The translations under genes were made by a program, and so were the position numbers. DNA of 64,000 bases from Sycobia sp. Sy_11 (lineage: Eukaryota > Arthropoda > Insecta > Hymenoptera > Epichrysomallidae), in assembly GCA_018907035.1 (NCBI GenBank), contig JACCIC010000051.1:2623001-2687000 (forward strand). Reading direction: 5' to 3'. Below, in pieces: positions 49,928-63,065 of this stretch. Below the pieces are notes generated by a model. That model worked only from the letters and a program-made list of their open reading frames with translations, did no database searches and had not been told where the DNA came from. The first letter of the stretch is position 1. Each line of letters begins with the position of its first letter.

Positions 49928-50160
49928 TCTCAAAATCCACAAGGCCAATGAAATTCGGAGTGGGATGGGGGAGGAGGTGCTCGGGAGGAGCGCGTCAAAA
50001 TTGGCGATGAAATATATAGTTAACGGATTCCTCGAAACCGACAGGTTCCGCTACGCTTCTGCCCTACCCCTCCCCCCGATTTCTCTTGATCCGAGTATCG
50101 CATGGCATGTTATTTTTTTTGTGTGCGAAAGTTCGCCTTTGCCATGAGGATACAGCAGAG
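49928..50160. other. Small GC-richer block
   Basis: GC-richer unique sequence with G- and C-rich words. No gene. Confidence 0.45.
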
Positions 50161-51499
50161 ACTTTTTTTTTTTTAATCCTCGTTAGGAGAATTGGGGGTT
50201 ATGAGCAAAATATGAATCTTTAAATAGAATTTATCTTTGGTTTGATTGTACGTTTGAAAATCATTCATTTTTTGTGAAGTAATTACAACTGTAAGGATGA
50301 GTGATTTTATATGGTTTGAACGAATATTATTTGCATAAACAATATCCCATTACACTTTTATAAAATATCCTAACGGCATCTAAAATTAGTAAATGTATTT
50401 TCGTCACTTCGTGCAATTTTCTACTTTGAAAAAATGTAATATAATCAAATTATTACTTCCTCAGTTTAACTTAAAAATTAGACGTTTTGATTAGTAATCG
50501 TAACATTTAGCTTAATTATTATTACGCTTTTGCTTTATAATTTAACTATACTGGCTTGGTTTATATTAGTCGTTAATAAGAGTAAAAAATAAGATAATTA
50601 TAAAATCTTACATGTATAAAATATTTCTTTCAGTAAAATAAGATTGTATTTTTAAAGGAATGCTACATTTCATATTTGTTTACGACTTGTACAAAAAACT
50701 AACTAAAAATTAAATAGGACATTATTCTCGATATAAACTTAAAAAATAAATAGCTATAAATATATTTTGAAATCAAAAAATTAATTTCAATATATTAAAT
50801 GTTGATTAGATATTCGGGTGATATTTGTTTTTTCGTGTAACACTTCATTTATGAATAAGTTTTACTTCTTTACAGTTTAAATAGAAAATTCCATGCTCTA
50901 ACTGTATCGATAAAGGTTTTATTAAAATGTGACTCAACAACATAATATCTAGTACTCTAACCAGTACAAAACTATTGGCCACTGAAAGCTCTTTTATTAC
51001 ACTAATTAATGCAAATGTTAATACTGATCATACCTATAGAATGATAGGTTTAAATAATTCTGCTGATGATTTTGAAATGATAATGATAGACTGCAATTTC
51101 TGAACTAATTAAATCAAACAAAAGTATAGACAATACAATAAGTATGCCACCAAAGTAAAATCAAAAAGAAAAACTCTGCTAAAGCGTAATAAGTCAACTC
51201 ATATTGTCTGAATATTTTACACTTAAACCACCAATTGCGGTAATATTTAAAAAATCAGACAATGAACTACAGTTTGTAAATAAATAAAATCACAAAGCTG
51301 AAACTTTGAAACTGAGAAATCTCATAATTTTTACGATTCCAATAATTGTCAACTAATAAGAATGTAAATAAAACTGAATAAATCAATAAGATGTATGACA
51401 ACTGTGTATTTGATGAGAATATTTCCCACAAAAACTTAAAAGAAAAACTTAAAATTTGTTATAAATTTGTCTTCTCTTTTCATATACAAAGGTGTTTCG
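50161..51499. other. AT-rich non-coding stretch
   Basis: Very AT-rich with a T-tract at 50164-50175. No gene; the missing 5' part of the mariner copy that follows is not recognisable here. Confidence 0.55.
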
Positions 51500-51735
51500 T
51501 TAAGTCCATAACATTTTGAATGTCAACCGTTCATCGTATTATCCAGATTGAGCTCCCTACTATTTCCTGTTTCCAAATCTGAAGAAAATGACTGTATCGG
51601 GATGGTAAGAGATTCTGATGGAATGAAGTAAAAGCTTATTTTCAGGAATTTGAAGAAATCTTAATATTTACAAGGCACAAATAAATTGGAAACACGAAGA
51701 AGATTGTGTAAAAAAATCAAATAATTTTTTACCGA
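51500..51735 (+). pseudogene. Mariner transposase remnant, C-terminal piece
   Basis: Translating in shifting frames gives SSYYPD-stop-APYYFLFPNLKK, then DGKRF-stop-WNEVKAYFQEFEEI, then YLQGTNKLETRR, in the order of a mariner C-terminus. There are at least three in-frame stops and two frameshifts. The last catalytic aspartate, normally in the APSDYFLF-type motif, is replaced by tyrosine (APYYFLF). Nothing upstream aligns, so this is a 5'-truncated dead fragment. It is from a different copy than 18303-18890 because the two pieces do not overlap and lie 33 kb apart in opposite orientation. Confidence 0.82.
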
Positions 51736-51877
51736 AAAAAGACTTTCTTTTCAAAATCAGGAATTTATTCAACCGTTCTCATAATTCTGATATCTTTTGC
51801 GAAATATTAAATATTAGGGCAGCTGTTAGAAACATGTGTAGGGATATTTAACAACCAAGAAAGTATAATATATTATA

Positions 51878-51882
<5 letters not shown>

Positions 51883-51927
<45 letters not shown>
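51883..51927. repeat. (TA)n microsatellite
   Basis: About 22 TA units, extended on the left by interrupted tataata words. Confidence 0.94.
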
Positions 51928-51931
<4 letters not shown>

Positions 51932-52690
51932 AAATAAGAGCAAAGAGGAGAATGCATATGGCTTTTGTTAAATATTATTTGCAATAATGATGTAACAACA
52001 CCTATAAAATTTTACTGATTTTGAAGAACAAAAACTCTTGTATACTCTGCCAAAGGTTCTTGATACACGGAATTTAAAAGTAGATGCAGAATAGATCTCT
52101 CAACCGAATCCAAATGTCGAAAATGTTTATTGACATATTTAAACTTCTACAGTTTGCCAAATATCTTTTTCGCTGAAATATCGTAATGTGGAAATTTGAA
52201 ATATATCAATTCTATAATATTCTATATTTCGCTAAACGAACGACTATAACATAGAATCAAGTTATCGATTCGACATTTATTACATAAATTAAAAAAAAAT
52301 TTCCTTCTGATGTGGGTTTGGGGTTTGTGGTTTTAGTGGACTGTACATTTTGGTGTTCATCGGTTAAGGATTTATAAGGTCGAGGTTTCGAGGGTTTGTG
52401 TCATTGAATGGATTTTGCTATATTGTATTAGTAGAATTGATACATTTGAAAGATTCAACATGCAATACCTCCGGCGTAGAAACAAGACATTGGGACAAAT
52501 TGTATGAAATTTTAAAGGGACAAATTTGCAGATTGCAAGAGCATTATTGAGTTTCTCATGCTAAATGACAACATAAATACTTCGAAACAGGTGGCTTTCG
52601 AATATACCTCACGCAAAATACGGCAACAGAGCTATCGGGATTCGGATACAGCGAGCCAAAAGCCTTCGGGAGAGCATCTTAAACACTTAT
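51928..52690. other. Non-coding stretch
   Basis: AT-rich with a G/T-rich patch at 52310-52410 (repeated gggtttgtg-type words). No gene. Confidence 0.5.
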
Positions 52691-53560
52691 CCTGCATCTT
52701 GACCCCCATTGGCCCGCGCAATTAATAAACGAACTTTCCACGGACTATGGAGAAACACTGTGTACACAATACGCGGGGATGGATTTCGAAAGCCCCGCGC
52801 CGAACGAGACAATATACGACCCCGGCTTTGCCTCGGGCATCGCCGCCGTTCAATGTGGCATTTTCAATTCGCTGCTCCCTACTCGTCGTGTAACGCGCTG
52901 TTCATTTTCAAGTTATATGCATCGATCACCGAAAAATGTAATATTTTTAGAAGAAACATTGCTTTTTTTTTCTTTTTTTTTTTTTTAATATATTTGTTGT
53001 TTTGCCAGAGTATAGTACATGTTACAAAAGCATTTCGAAGTAAACGTATACGCGTTTGCTTGGAATGGAGAAACTTTTCTTACTTTACTTCTATATATAC
53101 ATACATACATACATATATATGCGTTTATACAATTTACGGAAGGAATGAAGATTGTATATGCAATTTCAGTGAAAATACAGACATTTTCCGCGTGTATCAT
53201 AAAAATACTCAAGGGGAGGGGGGGAGAGGAATGGAAGAAATCATCGGAGTCTCTACAATGCGCAATAAATAGGATAATCTGAAACTGAGAATCTCATTCG
53301 AACGCCGGATAAAAGGCCGATGCTCATTCGCGCGTATACGGGCGGCAAAGGCACGCGCGCGCTTTAACGGCCGCATCGGCAACCGCGTCGCCGACAGTGG
53401 TGTACATTAAAAGCGACACGCGCCGATTGACGATAATGCGCGGAGGCGCGCTACGTTCGCAATCTTCGTGAAAACGGCAATTTCGAATAAATTCCCGCTG
53501 AATTAAGGGGTGGAGGGGGAAGGGGGGAGATTATCTCTTTACGGTATATGTACAGTGTGT
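52691..53560. other. Two GC-rich patches
   Basis: GC-rich at 52700-52870 and 53290-53525, with a T-tract (52963-52986) and AT-rich sequence between. The second patch has cgcgcgcgctttaacggccg and similar words. The 187-codon frame at 52709-53272 crosses the T-tract as a Phe run and is not a gene. Confidence 0.48.
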
Positions 53561-54238
53561 AATTCCGGCTTTATGTATTACGAGCGAATGGCCTTTTGTT
53601 AGTCAGGCGACAAGAATAAAATGTATTTGTATAAATATGTTTAAAATATACGACATGCTGGAAAAGTATTGATTTAGTACATGCTCGTATAGGTATTTGG
53701 GTAGAAAAAAATTTAACAACCGAGATTCTTTCGACGATACATCGACGCGACATATTGTTTATTCCAAATTCTGACAGATTTTCCAATATTTGTTTACAAT
53801 CTCAGATGACGCATCTCAACGGATTCAAAATACATTATATATATTGAGCGCATATACATTTTTTTTTAGTTTATTCATAATAATCATGTTGAATTGATTA
53901 ATTGTTCTCCAGATAAGCAAATCCTATCGGTGGAATATGATTAATTATGAATTCAAAAATTTATTGTATTATTTCAATTCATTTTATAATTTTATCATGT
54001 ATTAATTATGAATTAAGAATAAGTGGGACGCATTCAAAATGAATAACAACATTATCTGTGTTCGTTTAATATTTTTATATTACGTTCCAAATAAAGTACT
54101 TGTGCGTTCGGATGGCAGATAAGAGGTATTCGGAAAAGAATAAATTTTGCTTTCATTTATGCTCAACACACTAAGGGATACACTTCCTAAATCCACTTCC
54201 TTCACGATCGAATGCAATGAAAATTTGAATACTGAAAT
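53561..54238. other. AT-rich non-coding stretch
   Basis: Nothing recognised. Confidence 0.5.
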
Positions 54239-54325
54239 ATATATTTTTATCGGCCCAAACAGTCTTTTTAAGAAACTAATATTATTACGATAAATATCGG
54301 ACAAGTCATACGTATGTACTTATGC
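54239..54325 (+). mobile_element. Family A repeat, single end
   Basis: tatttttatcggcccaaaca, then gtctttttaagaaactaatat, then cggacaagtcatacgtatg follows the left arm of the 20279-20622 element position by position. No inverted partner is seen nearby. Confidence 0.48.
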
Positions 54326-54327
54326 TT

Positions 54328-54620
54328 TTTTGGGTTACTGATTACGAATAGTAACTTTGGGCGGAAATAGAGTTTTTATAGCAAACGCCATAAAAATGAT
54401 CGTTATTCGAATTTATCTCAAAGAATAGGACAAATTTGAATACATATTTCAAACACAATTTGTAGTTTTTGCTGAAAATGCGTAAATTTACGTGTTATTG
54501 GGTACTGATTATGAATTACGTAGTGGCTTTTGGCGAAAGTTAACTTACATGGCAAAATCCATAAAAAGACTATAAAATCATTGTTTTATTCATTTATCAC
54601 GGAAAATAAGAAAAATTTTT
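54328..54620. repeat. Tandem duplication, period about 168 bp
   Basis: 54331-54435 and 54499-54610 share, in order, tgggt(t)actgatta, gaat, then ttggcg-aaa, then cataaaaa, then atcgtt/atcatt with ttattc and ttatc. About two copies are visible and both are diverged. The similarity is by eye. It may be the remains of a satellite or of a larger repeated element. Confidence 0.5.
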
Positions 54621-55386
54621 TCATGCATCTCAAATAAAAGTTCTAACTATCAATAAAGTACAACATTGTTATCCTATCCATATTTTTGGCGCACACAATA
54701 TTTCTGGAGAAAAATTCGATTTTTGTTGCCTCGGATTCTTGCCTATCCAATGATCGGATATATGTCAATGGATTACGAAAAATCAGAAACTTTTTATACA
54801 TATTTATGCATTTTATCTCGCGACTAGTGTTTCTAGAGAAAGAATGCACCGAACAAAAAAATTTATTCTAATAATATCTATACAATATTTGTTTGAAATA
54901 TACTTTTGAAATTTGGAAAATTTTTTCTATTCACTAGGATAAGTTTAAAAAATTATTATTTTTACAGTTTTCCACACAGAAATACAATTTCCGTCAAAAA
55001 TTACCGTAAAAATCATAAGTGTGCACAAAATGAGAAGTAGTTGCTTTTCGTAAGTCCATCACTTAGATGTATATACATTTATTAATGAATAACTAGAGAA
55101 CTCTTTCTGTATACGATCTGAACATTTTTACATATTTATTTTACATTATTTCACAATTATTTGAAATTCTTCTTCATTATAAATTCAAAAACAAAAAAAA
55201 ACCTAAATTCTCTTTCAAAGCTTTTCGAAGATTAGCGCCGTTTTGGAATGCTCTACTACTCGCGACTGCTGCTGACATCTACACCGCCATTAAGGAAGCA
55301 CGAGATGTCGCGCGGAAAGAGAATTATAGCATCTGTTGAGTTTACGCGCAAAATGAGCTGGAGATGATTTTTTTAGGACTTTAATA
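54621..55386. other. AT-rich stretch with a GC-richer 120-bp patch
   Basis: AT-rich except 55225-55325, which has CG-containing unique sequence (gattagcgccg, gcgactgctgctgaca, gatgtcgcgcgg) directly before the long foldback. No gene. Confidence 0.5.
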
Positions 55387-56219
55387 AGATCTTTACTGAA
55401 TATTCTTTAAACATATTACAGAAATGTACATATACTTCAGTGTTTTGAGAAAAGGCGATAAATAAAAAGTTGAATTAACTAACCAATAATAAGATAAATT
55501 TTGCATCGTTTTCATTTAGCTTCTGCCATTTAAATAAATTGAATGGTTGATCTATATATTTAGTTTCTTCAATTACATTACCATATCAATATTGTTTTAT
55601 TAGATTAAACTTATTGTAGAAGCTATTATAGTTTAATTGTTCATAGTTTTAACATAATCGAATATACTTAGAATATATAAAAAACGATTCAATTTACGAA
55701 ATGATGAATTTAAAAACAACAATCTTTTTCCCTATATATTAGTTATTTACTTTAACTTTAATTTCTATGTTAATTTGATTAATTTCTTGAGGCCGCCTTT
55801 TTAGATTATCAGAAAATTCATCTCACCAACTAAATTCAGTGTATACTGTATTATAAAACATTTATTTATAATGCAATAAACTTAATATATAGGGAAAAAT
55901 TTAGTTATAGAATCGTTTTCGATCGTTTTCTATATATTCTACATATATTCGATGATGTTAAAACTATGAACAATGAAACTATAAAAGCGTCTACAATAAG
56001 TTTAATCCGATAAAACAATATTAATATGGTAATTTAATTGAAGAAACTAAATCTGTAGACCAACAATTCCATTTGTTTAAATGGCAAAAGCGAAATGAAA
56101 ACGATGCAAAATTCATCTTATTATTGGTCTTTCGAATTTTTTATTTATCGCCTTTTCTCAAAACACTCAAGTATACGTACATTTATGTAATATGTTTAAA
56201 AAATATTCAATAAAGATCT
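55387..56219. mobile_element. Long foldback element (inverted arms about 340-355 bp)
   Basis: Left arm 55387-55742 and right arm 55884-56219 are inverted copies, in my by-eye estimate well above 80% identical with several small indels. They are separated by a spacer of about 140 bp (55743-55883). Matching landmarks include aagatctttactgaatattc with its partner at 56219, ttttgagaaaaggcgataaa, ttttgcatcgttttcattt, tagtttcttcaatta and ttttccctatatatta. Weaker symmetry continues about 20 bp outside. No coding frame spans it. A transcript through it would fold into a hairpin of several hundred base pairs. It could be a foldback transposon, a head-to-head duplication of an unknown repeat, or an endo-siRNA hairpin locus. 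Confidence 0.75.
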
Positions 56220-56304
56220 TCTTAAAAAAATTGTATTGTTAATTGACTACGGCATCAACAGTCAGACAACAATGAGAGAACTAAATAACATAAATAAACT
56301 AACA

Positions 56305-56352
56305 AATATTTTTTTCGGTCTCATAGGCTTTGTAAAATAATATAAGTATAAT
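56305..56352 (+). mobile_element. Family A repeat, short end fragment
   Basis: atatttttttcggtctcata then ggctttgtaaaataatataa matches the outer end of family A (closest to the reverse complement of 12440-12472). It lies 85 bp after the long foldback. Confidence 0.42.
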
Positions 56353-56499
56353 GGCCATATATTATTATTTCTTATTCACTATATATTATACATCTTTATA
56401 TAATTATAAAAAAATAAAAAATAAAATATATATATACATAATTATTTTTATAGAAAATGTTTCTAACATTATTCTAATATATATGCATATATGTATATA

Positions 56500-56532
56500 C
56501 ACGCGCGCGCGCGCGCGTGTGTGTGTGTGTGT
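56500..56532. repeat. Compound (CG)n-(TG)n microsatellite
   Basis: About 8 CG units followed by about 8 TG units. Confidence 0.92.
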
Positions 56533-58990
56533 TCCAATGTTAGTTTAATATGATAAAATTACATTAATCTTTGATATTCTCTTAATTTTTATTAATTTTT
56601 TTATTAATTTACTTGATACATGACATCTACAGTCATAACAATAAGTATTTTATAAAAAAAATAAATCTAATATTAGTTTTATTGTTTCTTAGCAAGGCAT
56701 TGAGCTTATCAATATATTGGCTTTTTAATGCAATTTTATGCATTACAAAGAAGTTTCTAAAATGAATATTAATATGCTTAATGCATAAGGAAGTATTAAA
56801 AAAGTCTTTCTAAAAAAATATAACTGTTACAATCATAATTTATTACTTCCAAACTTTGAAGTGTACTGATTCTTTTTTTGGCAGAGTTTCTTCTAAAATT
56901 TAAAGGATAATGGTTAAATAGTGATATATTTTATACCGAATTTAAATTAATCTTTATGACATTTAGGATTGGACAAGTTTGCAAATCTGTCAACTAGCAT
57001 GTGTAATGTATAATCAATGCCGAGCTCGGAAACTTCATAGTCCACCAGAAAAAAAAAACAGCTTTTCTATACGTATTTGTGTAAAAGTTGTTGACATCAT
57101 CCTTATCTTTTACCGACTGAGTATCTATAAATGTGTTTTTGTCTGAACTATTTTTGTCTGGAATTACCCAGTCAAATTACCTTGACAAAAGGTGTAGAGT
57201 ATAAAACACCCGAAGCTTCGGCATAAAATATACGAATTTTCCATTATTTTTATGCTTCGCATATCATTGCATTCTTTGTCTGTTATTAATTTCATCTCCG
57301 ACGTAAATATTCATCTTTGTATGAAGAAATACTTTTATCATGATGATATATGGAAAACAATATCATTAATGCTTAGTAGGCTTCGGAGTCCGAGCTATTT
57401 TTTTTGGAGCACGTTCGGTAATCGTGGCTTATTCTCAAACAAAAACAATTGCTAGTAAAAAAATTTACAAATATGCAACGTAAGATTTCAGTAGTACATC
57501 TAACTAACGTTGTTTCCTTAGAAAATTTCCTTATCAATAATTTTTTTTTTCAAAAATATTATTGTTTTGTTTTTTTTCAAAAATATTATTGAGATCTCTA
57601 TTGCTGTTGATGAATTTTTTGGAATTATTTATACCACTAGAATAATAGCAAAAGCACTATAATAATGGCTTTGAGAAGCATTTCTCTTAATGTATTGATG
57701 ATTTTCAAACTGCCGTGACTAGGAAACTGCGATAGCAAGAAACATCTTACAGAAGATCTTTTCTTTAGTCATTCAACACATTAAACATCAGTAACATTTG
57801 AATCTCTTAAATTGATTTTTTAGCATCATATGTAATATTTCACATTTCAGGTTTAATTGTCCCATTGGTACTGATTCTCTTCCAAATCATCTTAAAGTTA
57901 TTACAGCTGTAAAATTATTACAATTTTATAGTTGTCAAACAATTGAAAAATGTCTTTCGATGGAATTGGTGCGGTCTTGAGACTTATTCTAAATGTATAA
58001 AAAAAATTGAAAAAACCCATTATTGCTATGGATATCTGTTAAAGAAAAACTTCTTGCTGCGAGAAAAAAATTGTTATCGGGTCTATTTGTTCGGGAACCT
58101 TATCTATACAATTTGTAATAAAAATAATAGAATTCGTACATAACTTTCTAGGATCACATTATTTATGGAATTGCTTTAGATTAAAATTGTATAATTTTAT
58201 CTTAACTCTAACTCCAGTATTATTGTAGGCTATTTAATGATTAACTATTCAGTTTATCACAGAGAAACCTTTATTTATTACCCTGGATTCGGAATTAGTG
58301 GAAACTGTTACATTAGGTATTATATTACATGGGTAGTTCATTATATCTGATAAAATATTAATAAAGCCGCAGTATTTATTCCTTTCTTCCGTAGCATACA
58401 AAAGATCTCGTAATGGAAATGTTTAACAAAACCTATGTCAGATAAGAGATACTTGATTGTTGAGAAATATTATAAAAACATCCCCTTTTGGCCTTTATAA
58501 ACGTTATTTTCAATATTAATTCAAGATAGCTTTAAAAAAAGAAAGCAAATTAAAATAGTAAGACTGATCTCCTCGTTACTTTACGAACTGACTCTATATT
58601 TGAGGATCTGCACTACCTTAGCTCTTTTCAAATCTGGGGTTAAAAATATAAGTTCTTTATTAAATAGAAAAAAAAAAGAAGAAAAGTCACCTTCCAATGA
58701 CCTCAGGGTCATGAAACAAATTTAACGGTCTAGTTCGTCGAAAAATTTGTATATGAACCTGTGGAATCGTAGAAAACGATGTGAAAGTTTTATTTATTGT
58801 TCAGATGCCTAGAATTTTCGTATTGATTTGCTAGTCCTACAGAGAGGTGCAGAATTCTTGATTATGAAAAATGGTCTTAGTCTTTAACGCACTGGTCCTC
58901 GTATACAGACGTTCCTTTCTCGTGCTAAATAAGTTTATTTCATATTTCGCGCCTCATAATTATTATTATTTTATAAATAAATTAAAAATT
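56533..58990. other. AT-rich non-coding stretch
   Basis: About 2.5 kb with no gene. A 25-bp word (T-run plus caaaaatattattg) is tandemly duplicated at 57541-57591. Frames are 67 codons or shorter. Confidence 0.58.
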
Positions 58991-59275
58991 CCAATACATT
59001 TTGTCGATAAATAAGGTCCCGCAAATTTATTCAGGACCAACGTTAATTTTCGTACACTCTATATGCACTTGTGCAATGCTGGGATTCAGCGCTCGACAAT
59101 TAATATCGGAAAATCCCGTAACCCCGCGGTCGTTCCAGAGTCTGCGACCTTCATTAACTGTATACCGTTTGCTCGGCTCTCCGAGGATCCGTCCAGGAGC
59201 GCGTGCACGCCGGAGCTTATCAATCATTCGGCACGATGCGTGTGGGGTAACGAGCGTCCGCAGAGGGGCAAGGGC

Positions 59276-59277
<2 letters not shown>

Positions 59278-59315
<38 letters not shown>
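59278..59315. repeat. (GA)n microsatellite
   Basis: About 18 perfect GA units inside the CG-rich block. Confidence 0.94.
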
Positions 59316-59319
<4 letters not shown>

Positions 59320-59434
59320 CCATATAGAATCGGATGGACCGACGAACGTGTGGGGAAGTATGAGAAAGAGTCGGGGAAAGAGGTGGGTAGGGGATACTAC
59401 GTGTAAGTATAACCGTGCCCCCGGCGCACGCGCG

Positions 59435-59439
<5 letters not shown>

Positions 59440-59495
<56 letters not shown>
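59440..59495. repeat. (TA)n microsatellite
   Basis: About 27 TA units with one tg interruption near the right end, in the middle of the CG-rich block. Confidence 0.94.
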
Positions 59496-60010
59496 AGCTG
59501 CTAGATTAAGGCAATTGGGTCAGGCGAGCGAGCGCGGATGCCGCACGGCGCACGAGACTGCAGTGCCGATGCGCTGATGATGCGCACAGCGCCGCGCCGC
59601 CCCGGGGCCTTTTTAGCGTGTCGTCGACTCCTTTGCACGTCTCCCCCCCCCCTAACTCTCTTTCTCGTACGATGCCTTTCTCGGATTAACACGCGCGGTA
59701 GGTATATTATAGGGTTTTTACGGATGCATACATACTACATATATAGTTACACGAACGTGTACAAGAGCATTCGTTTATATTGCGAGCAAATACGCACTTT
59801 CGAACTGCGCAGGCGAATGCTGAAAAGCGTGAAAAAAGACAATTGTTTTGAGCGAGAGTCGGCGGGAGCGGGGAGGGGAATAAAAGAAGTGCAATGCACC
59901 TGCGTGCGTCGAATGGTTAGTGGTGTGCTCTCCCTACCCCCCCCTCTCTCTCTCTCCCTCTCTCTCTACCTTGGTGTTTTTACATATCTATATTACAGCG
60001 GTGCAATTAT

Positions 60011-62580
60011 GTTGTTTTAAAAATATGGCATTTTTGTGAAAATAACGAGATTTCTAGGCGTGAAATTTCAAGCTTTTGAGGAGAAACGAATGCACTCATT
60101 TATTAATCTTCATAAGTTTCTTATTTTAAATAATAACAGATTTACTTTTCGAACATTTTAAAATTTCTCTAAAGTTTGCTGTATAATTTAGATTTCTATT
60201 TAGTATTACTATATTTATTATTTTCGAAGAAAAATACGTTTACAGACTCTATTTTATAGTAACAACTTATTGTACGTATATTATACACTGAATGAATGTT
60301 TTTTTTTAATTCAATAATTTACCCGAATACGGTACCAATATAAAATATTTATTTAGCTCATTATATATATATAATAAGTTGTAATTTATTAGTATTATTT
60401 AAATAATATTATATTACTTACATAAATGAAGCTGTATTCGTACATCTTTTTATCAATAAATATGTTATTATCGTAAAATGATATATTTTATGTTTACCAT
60501 ACATATAGATAATGCAAATTGTATTGATAAATCCGACACTATAACATCATCAAATATTTTCATGTTTATTGTGTCAAAGTATCTATACATATGCTCAAGA
60601 TTTATCTATTAATACTTCAATGATATGACATAACGATTAATAAAATTTTTTTTATAGTTCTTCATTAATGGCAATAATTGTCTATCAGTCATAGAATTCT
60701 TTTTATTGGTAGAACTTTTACGTTGTTTCACGCAATTGTCGTTCATTCCATTATTGAGGATAAGTTACGAAGGAAGACGCAACTGTGCCGTCTGATCTAT
60801 TTCTGTAATTCTTTTTTTTTTCCTTTTCATTTTGATTATTAAAAATACTCTTTTACACTATATATACATCCCATAGTTTCAAACAATTTCATTTGTATGA
60901 TTATTATTTTAACCGGTTCTTTATTTTGGTTTACACAAAATGTTTACCTTTTCTATTTTCTTCTTATTATTATTTTCTTATCTACGGTTTATTATCATTG
61001 ATAATAAGCCGTACAAGTAGTAAAAGATCAAATGCACAGACAACCACGATTGTGTCTGTCATTTGCGTACCCTTTCTACTGATAGGCGAAATCTCATCCT
61101 GTGCTTATTTCGCTGACATATTCTACTAATTAGTTTTCAGTTCAATTTACGAGTTGTTTTCATCAATGCGACAAACTGGCCATTTGACTTTTCTTCCTGA
61201 TTCGATTTTCATTAAGTAATAGATGCTCTTTTTAGCTCTGTTTTGTTTCATGTATTACTTATCGCTTATAGCGTTCACCGAACTCTAAAACGACTTCACA
61301 CACGTTAATTACTTTAAATTACTTGTGATAAATGTTTATTATCAGTTAAATTATTAATATTTTTCTTTTTTTTAACTTTTTATATATCCATGATTTACCT
61401 ATTAATTATTAGTATTAATTATTAATAATTATGTATACATGTTAAGATGAGACTGGCATTATTTGAGATAATAATATGTGACTTTTAATAGTGAATAATT
61501 GACAAATATATCTGGGAACAACTACGCACTATTTAGCAGAAAAAGAGTATTTTCAAAATTAAAATAAAAATGTATCAAAAGATATAAATATATAGATATT
61601 GAACTACGTAGGGGAAAACAGAAAGAATTCTCTGCTTGATAATCTGAAATAAAATTTATTATAAAAAAAATATCGATTTTCTGGAAAGGACTGCGTACTA
61701 AATGTTAAACTAAAATTTATGTCAGGATCTGTAATGATCATAATATCGATAATTGAAAATAAATTTGTTGAAAATTATATTTAACGATGAGCTTAGAGAA
61801 AAGAGTATTGAATTATCGGAAATAAAAAAAAGATCGATAGTAAAAAGCATATAGCTATATTATGGATAGAAAAGCTTATTGCATTCTTTCAAATGGTTTA
61901 TAACAGTTTGACTTGAACTAAAATTGCTTTAAAAGATAAATTAAAGAATTTTGATTAAAGCAGTGACAGCCTTTTAAGGTTCCATCGATAATAATAATTG
62001 TTTACTATTGAATCATGTAACATTATGTATAAATAATTAATAGTCCAATGTAATTTAAAAACAAAAGTAAACCAAAAAGAAGGCAAAATTAAAGAATTTT
62101 TCGAAAAATATTTCAGTCGAATAAACGTAATATTTGAATGAGAAATTTGTAAAACTGAATTTTGCGAAATCGATTTTTGAGTATGAATTATCCGATCAAG
62201 TTTTAACAAGCGTTAAGTGGATTTTTAATCCAATTACTGTGCGTAACTCTCATATACATAGAATTTTACAATTTTGGTGTTTGTTTTATACTTTCATTGT
62301 CATTCAAAGACTTTTGTTCATTCGTTTATATCATTAGCGTATATCTATATACAGTTAAGTAACATTAGTTTTATAGAATATTGAATGTCTATATTATTAT
62401 CCTTAAATTATACTCTGAAACAATTAATTGCGTGTACGGATATGGGTTAACTCTGGCCTCATATTTATAGATATTATTTAGTGTGTTTTATATGTTATTT
62501 ATAATAAATTTAATTTCATTATTTTAAATAGTTGCATCATTTCACTGGCATAATATCTATAACGAGGTTAAAAAATCGTA
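60011..62580. other. AT-rich non-coding stretch
   Basis: About 2.6 kb with no gene or repeat that I recognise. Frames are short (84 codons or fewer) and consist of AT-rich codons. Confidence 0.6.
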
Positions 62581-62877
62581 GCGCGCATTCGCCTAAGAGC
62601 GCTAAATATCGATTAGTTAAGCGAGCGTCAAGAAATATTGAAAGAACCAAAACATACCGAATAATTTTAGATTGGCCGACTGTTAAGCTTCAGTTATATA
62701 CACGTGCAGCACAAAATCTAAATTCTCTATTCTTAAATTGCACCATCGAACTGCTTGGCCCACCTGCTTCTATACCATCTTCGTCCATTCGTTCCGCTTC
62801 GGGTCCGACTTGGAGCAGCCCCCCCTTCCCCCTTCAACCTCGCGTGTCGACCAGCCTGCTAATCAGGCATTATATGC

Positions 62878-62936
<59 letters not shown>

Positions 62937-63013
62937 AATGCCGGGACTCAAGAAGCGGTCGCGATTGGTGGAGGGAGGGGGTGAAGGCACCGTTTATCTC
63001 AAGCCTTTCATCG

Positions 63014-63065
<52 letters not shown>

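Larger units (their letters stand above)
58991..60010. other. CG-rich block with GA, TA and CT arrays
   Basis: GC-rich unique sequence at 59060-59430 and 59510-59940, with GA (59278-59315), TA (59440-59495) and CT (59943-59968) arrays and a C-run (59642-59651). Frames of 92-160 codons overlap on both strands with no domain. Confidence 0.5.

Noticed and set aside
52709..53272. 187-codon open frame
   Set aside because: Contains a Phe run from a T-tract; composition differs on its two sides and no domain is visible.
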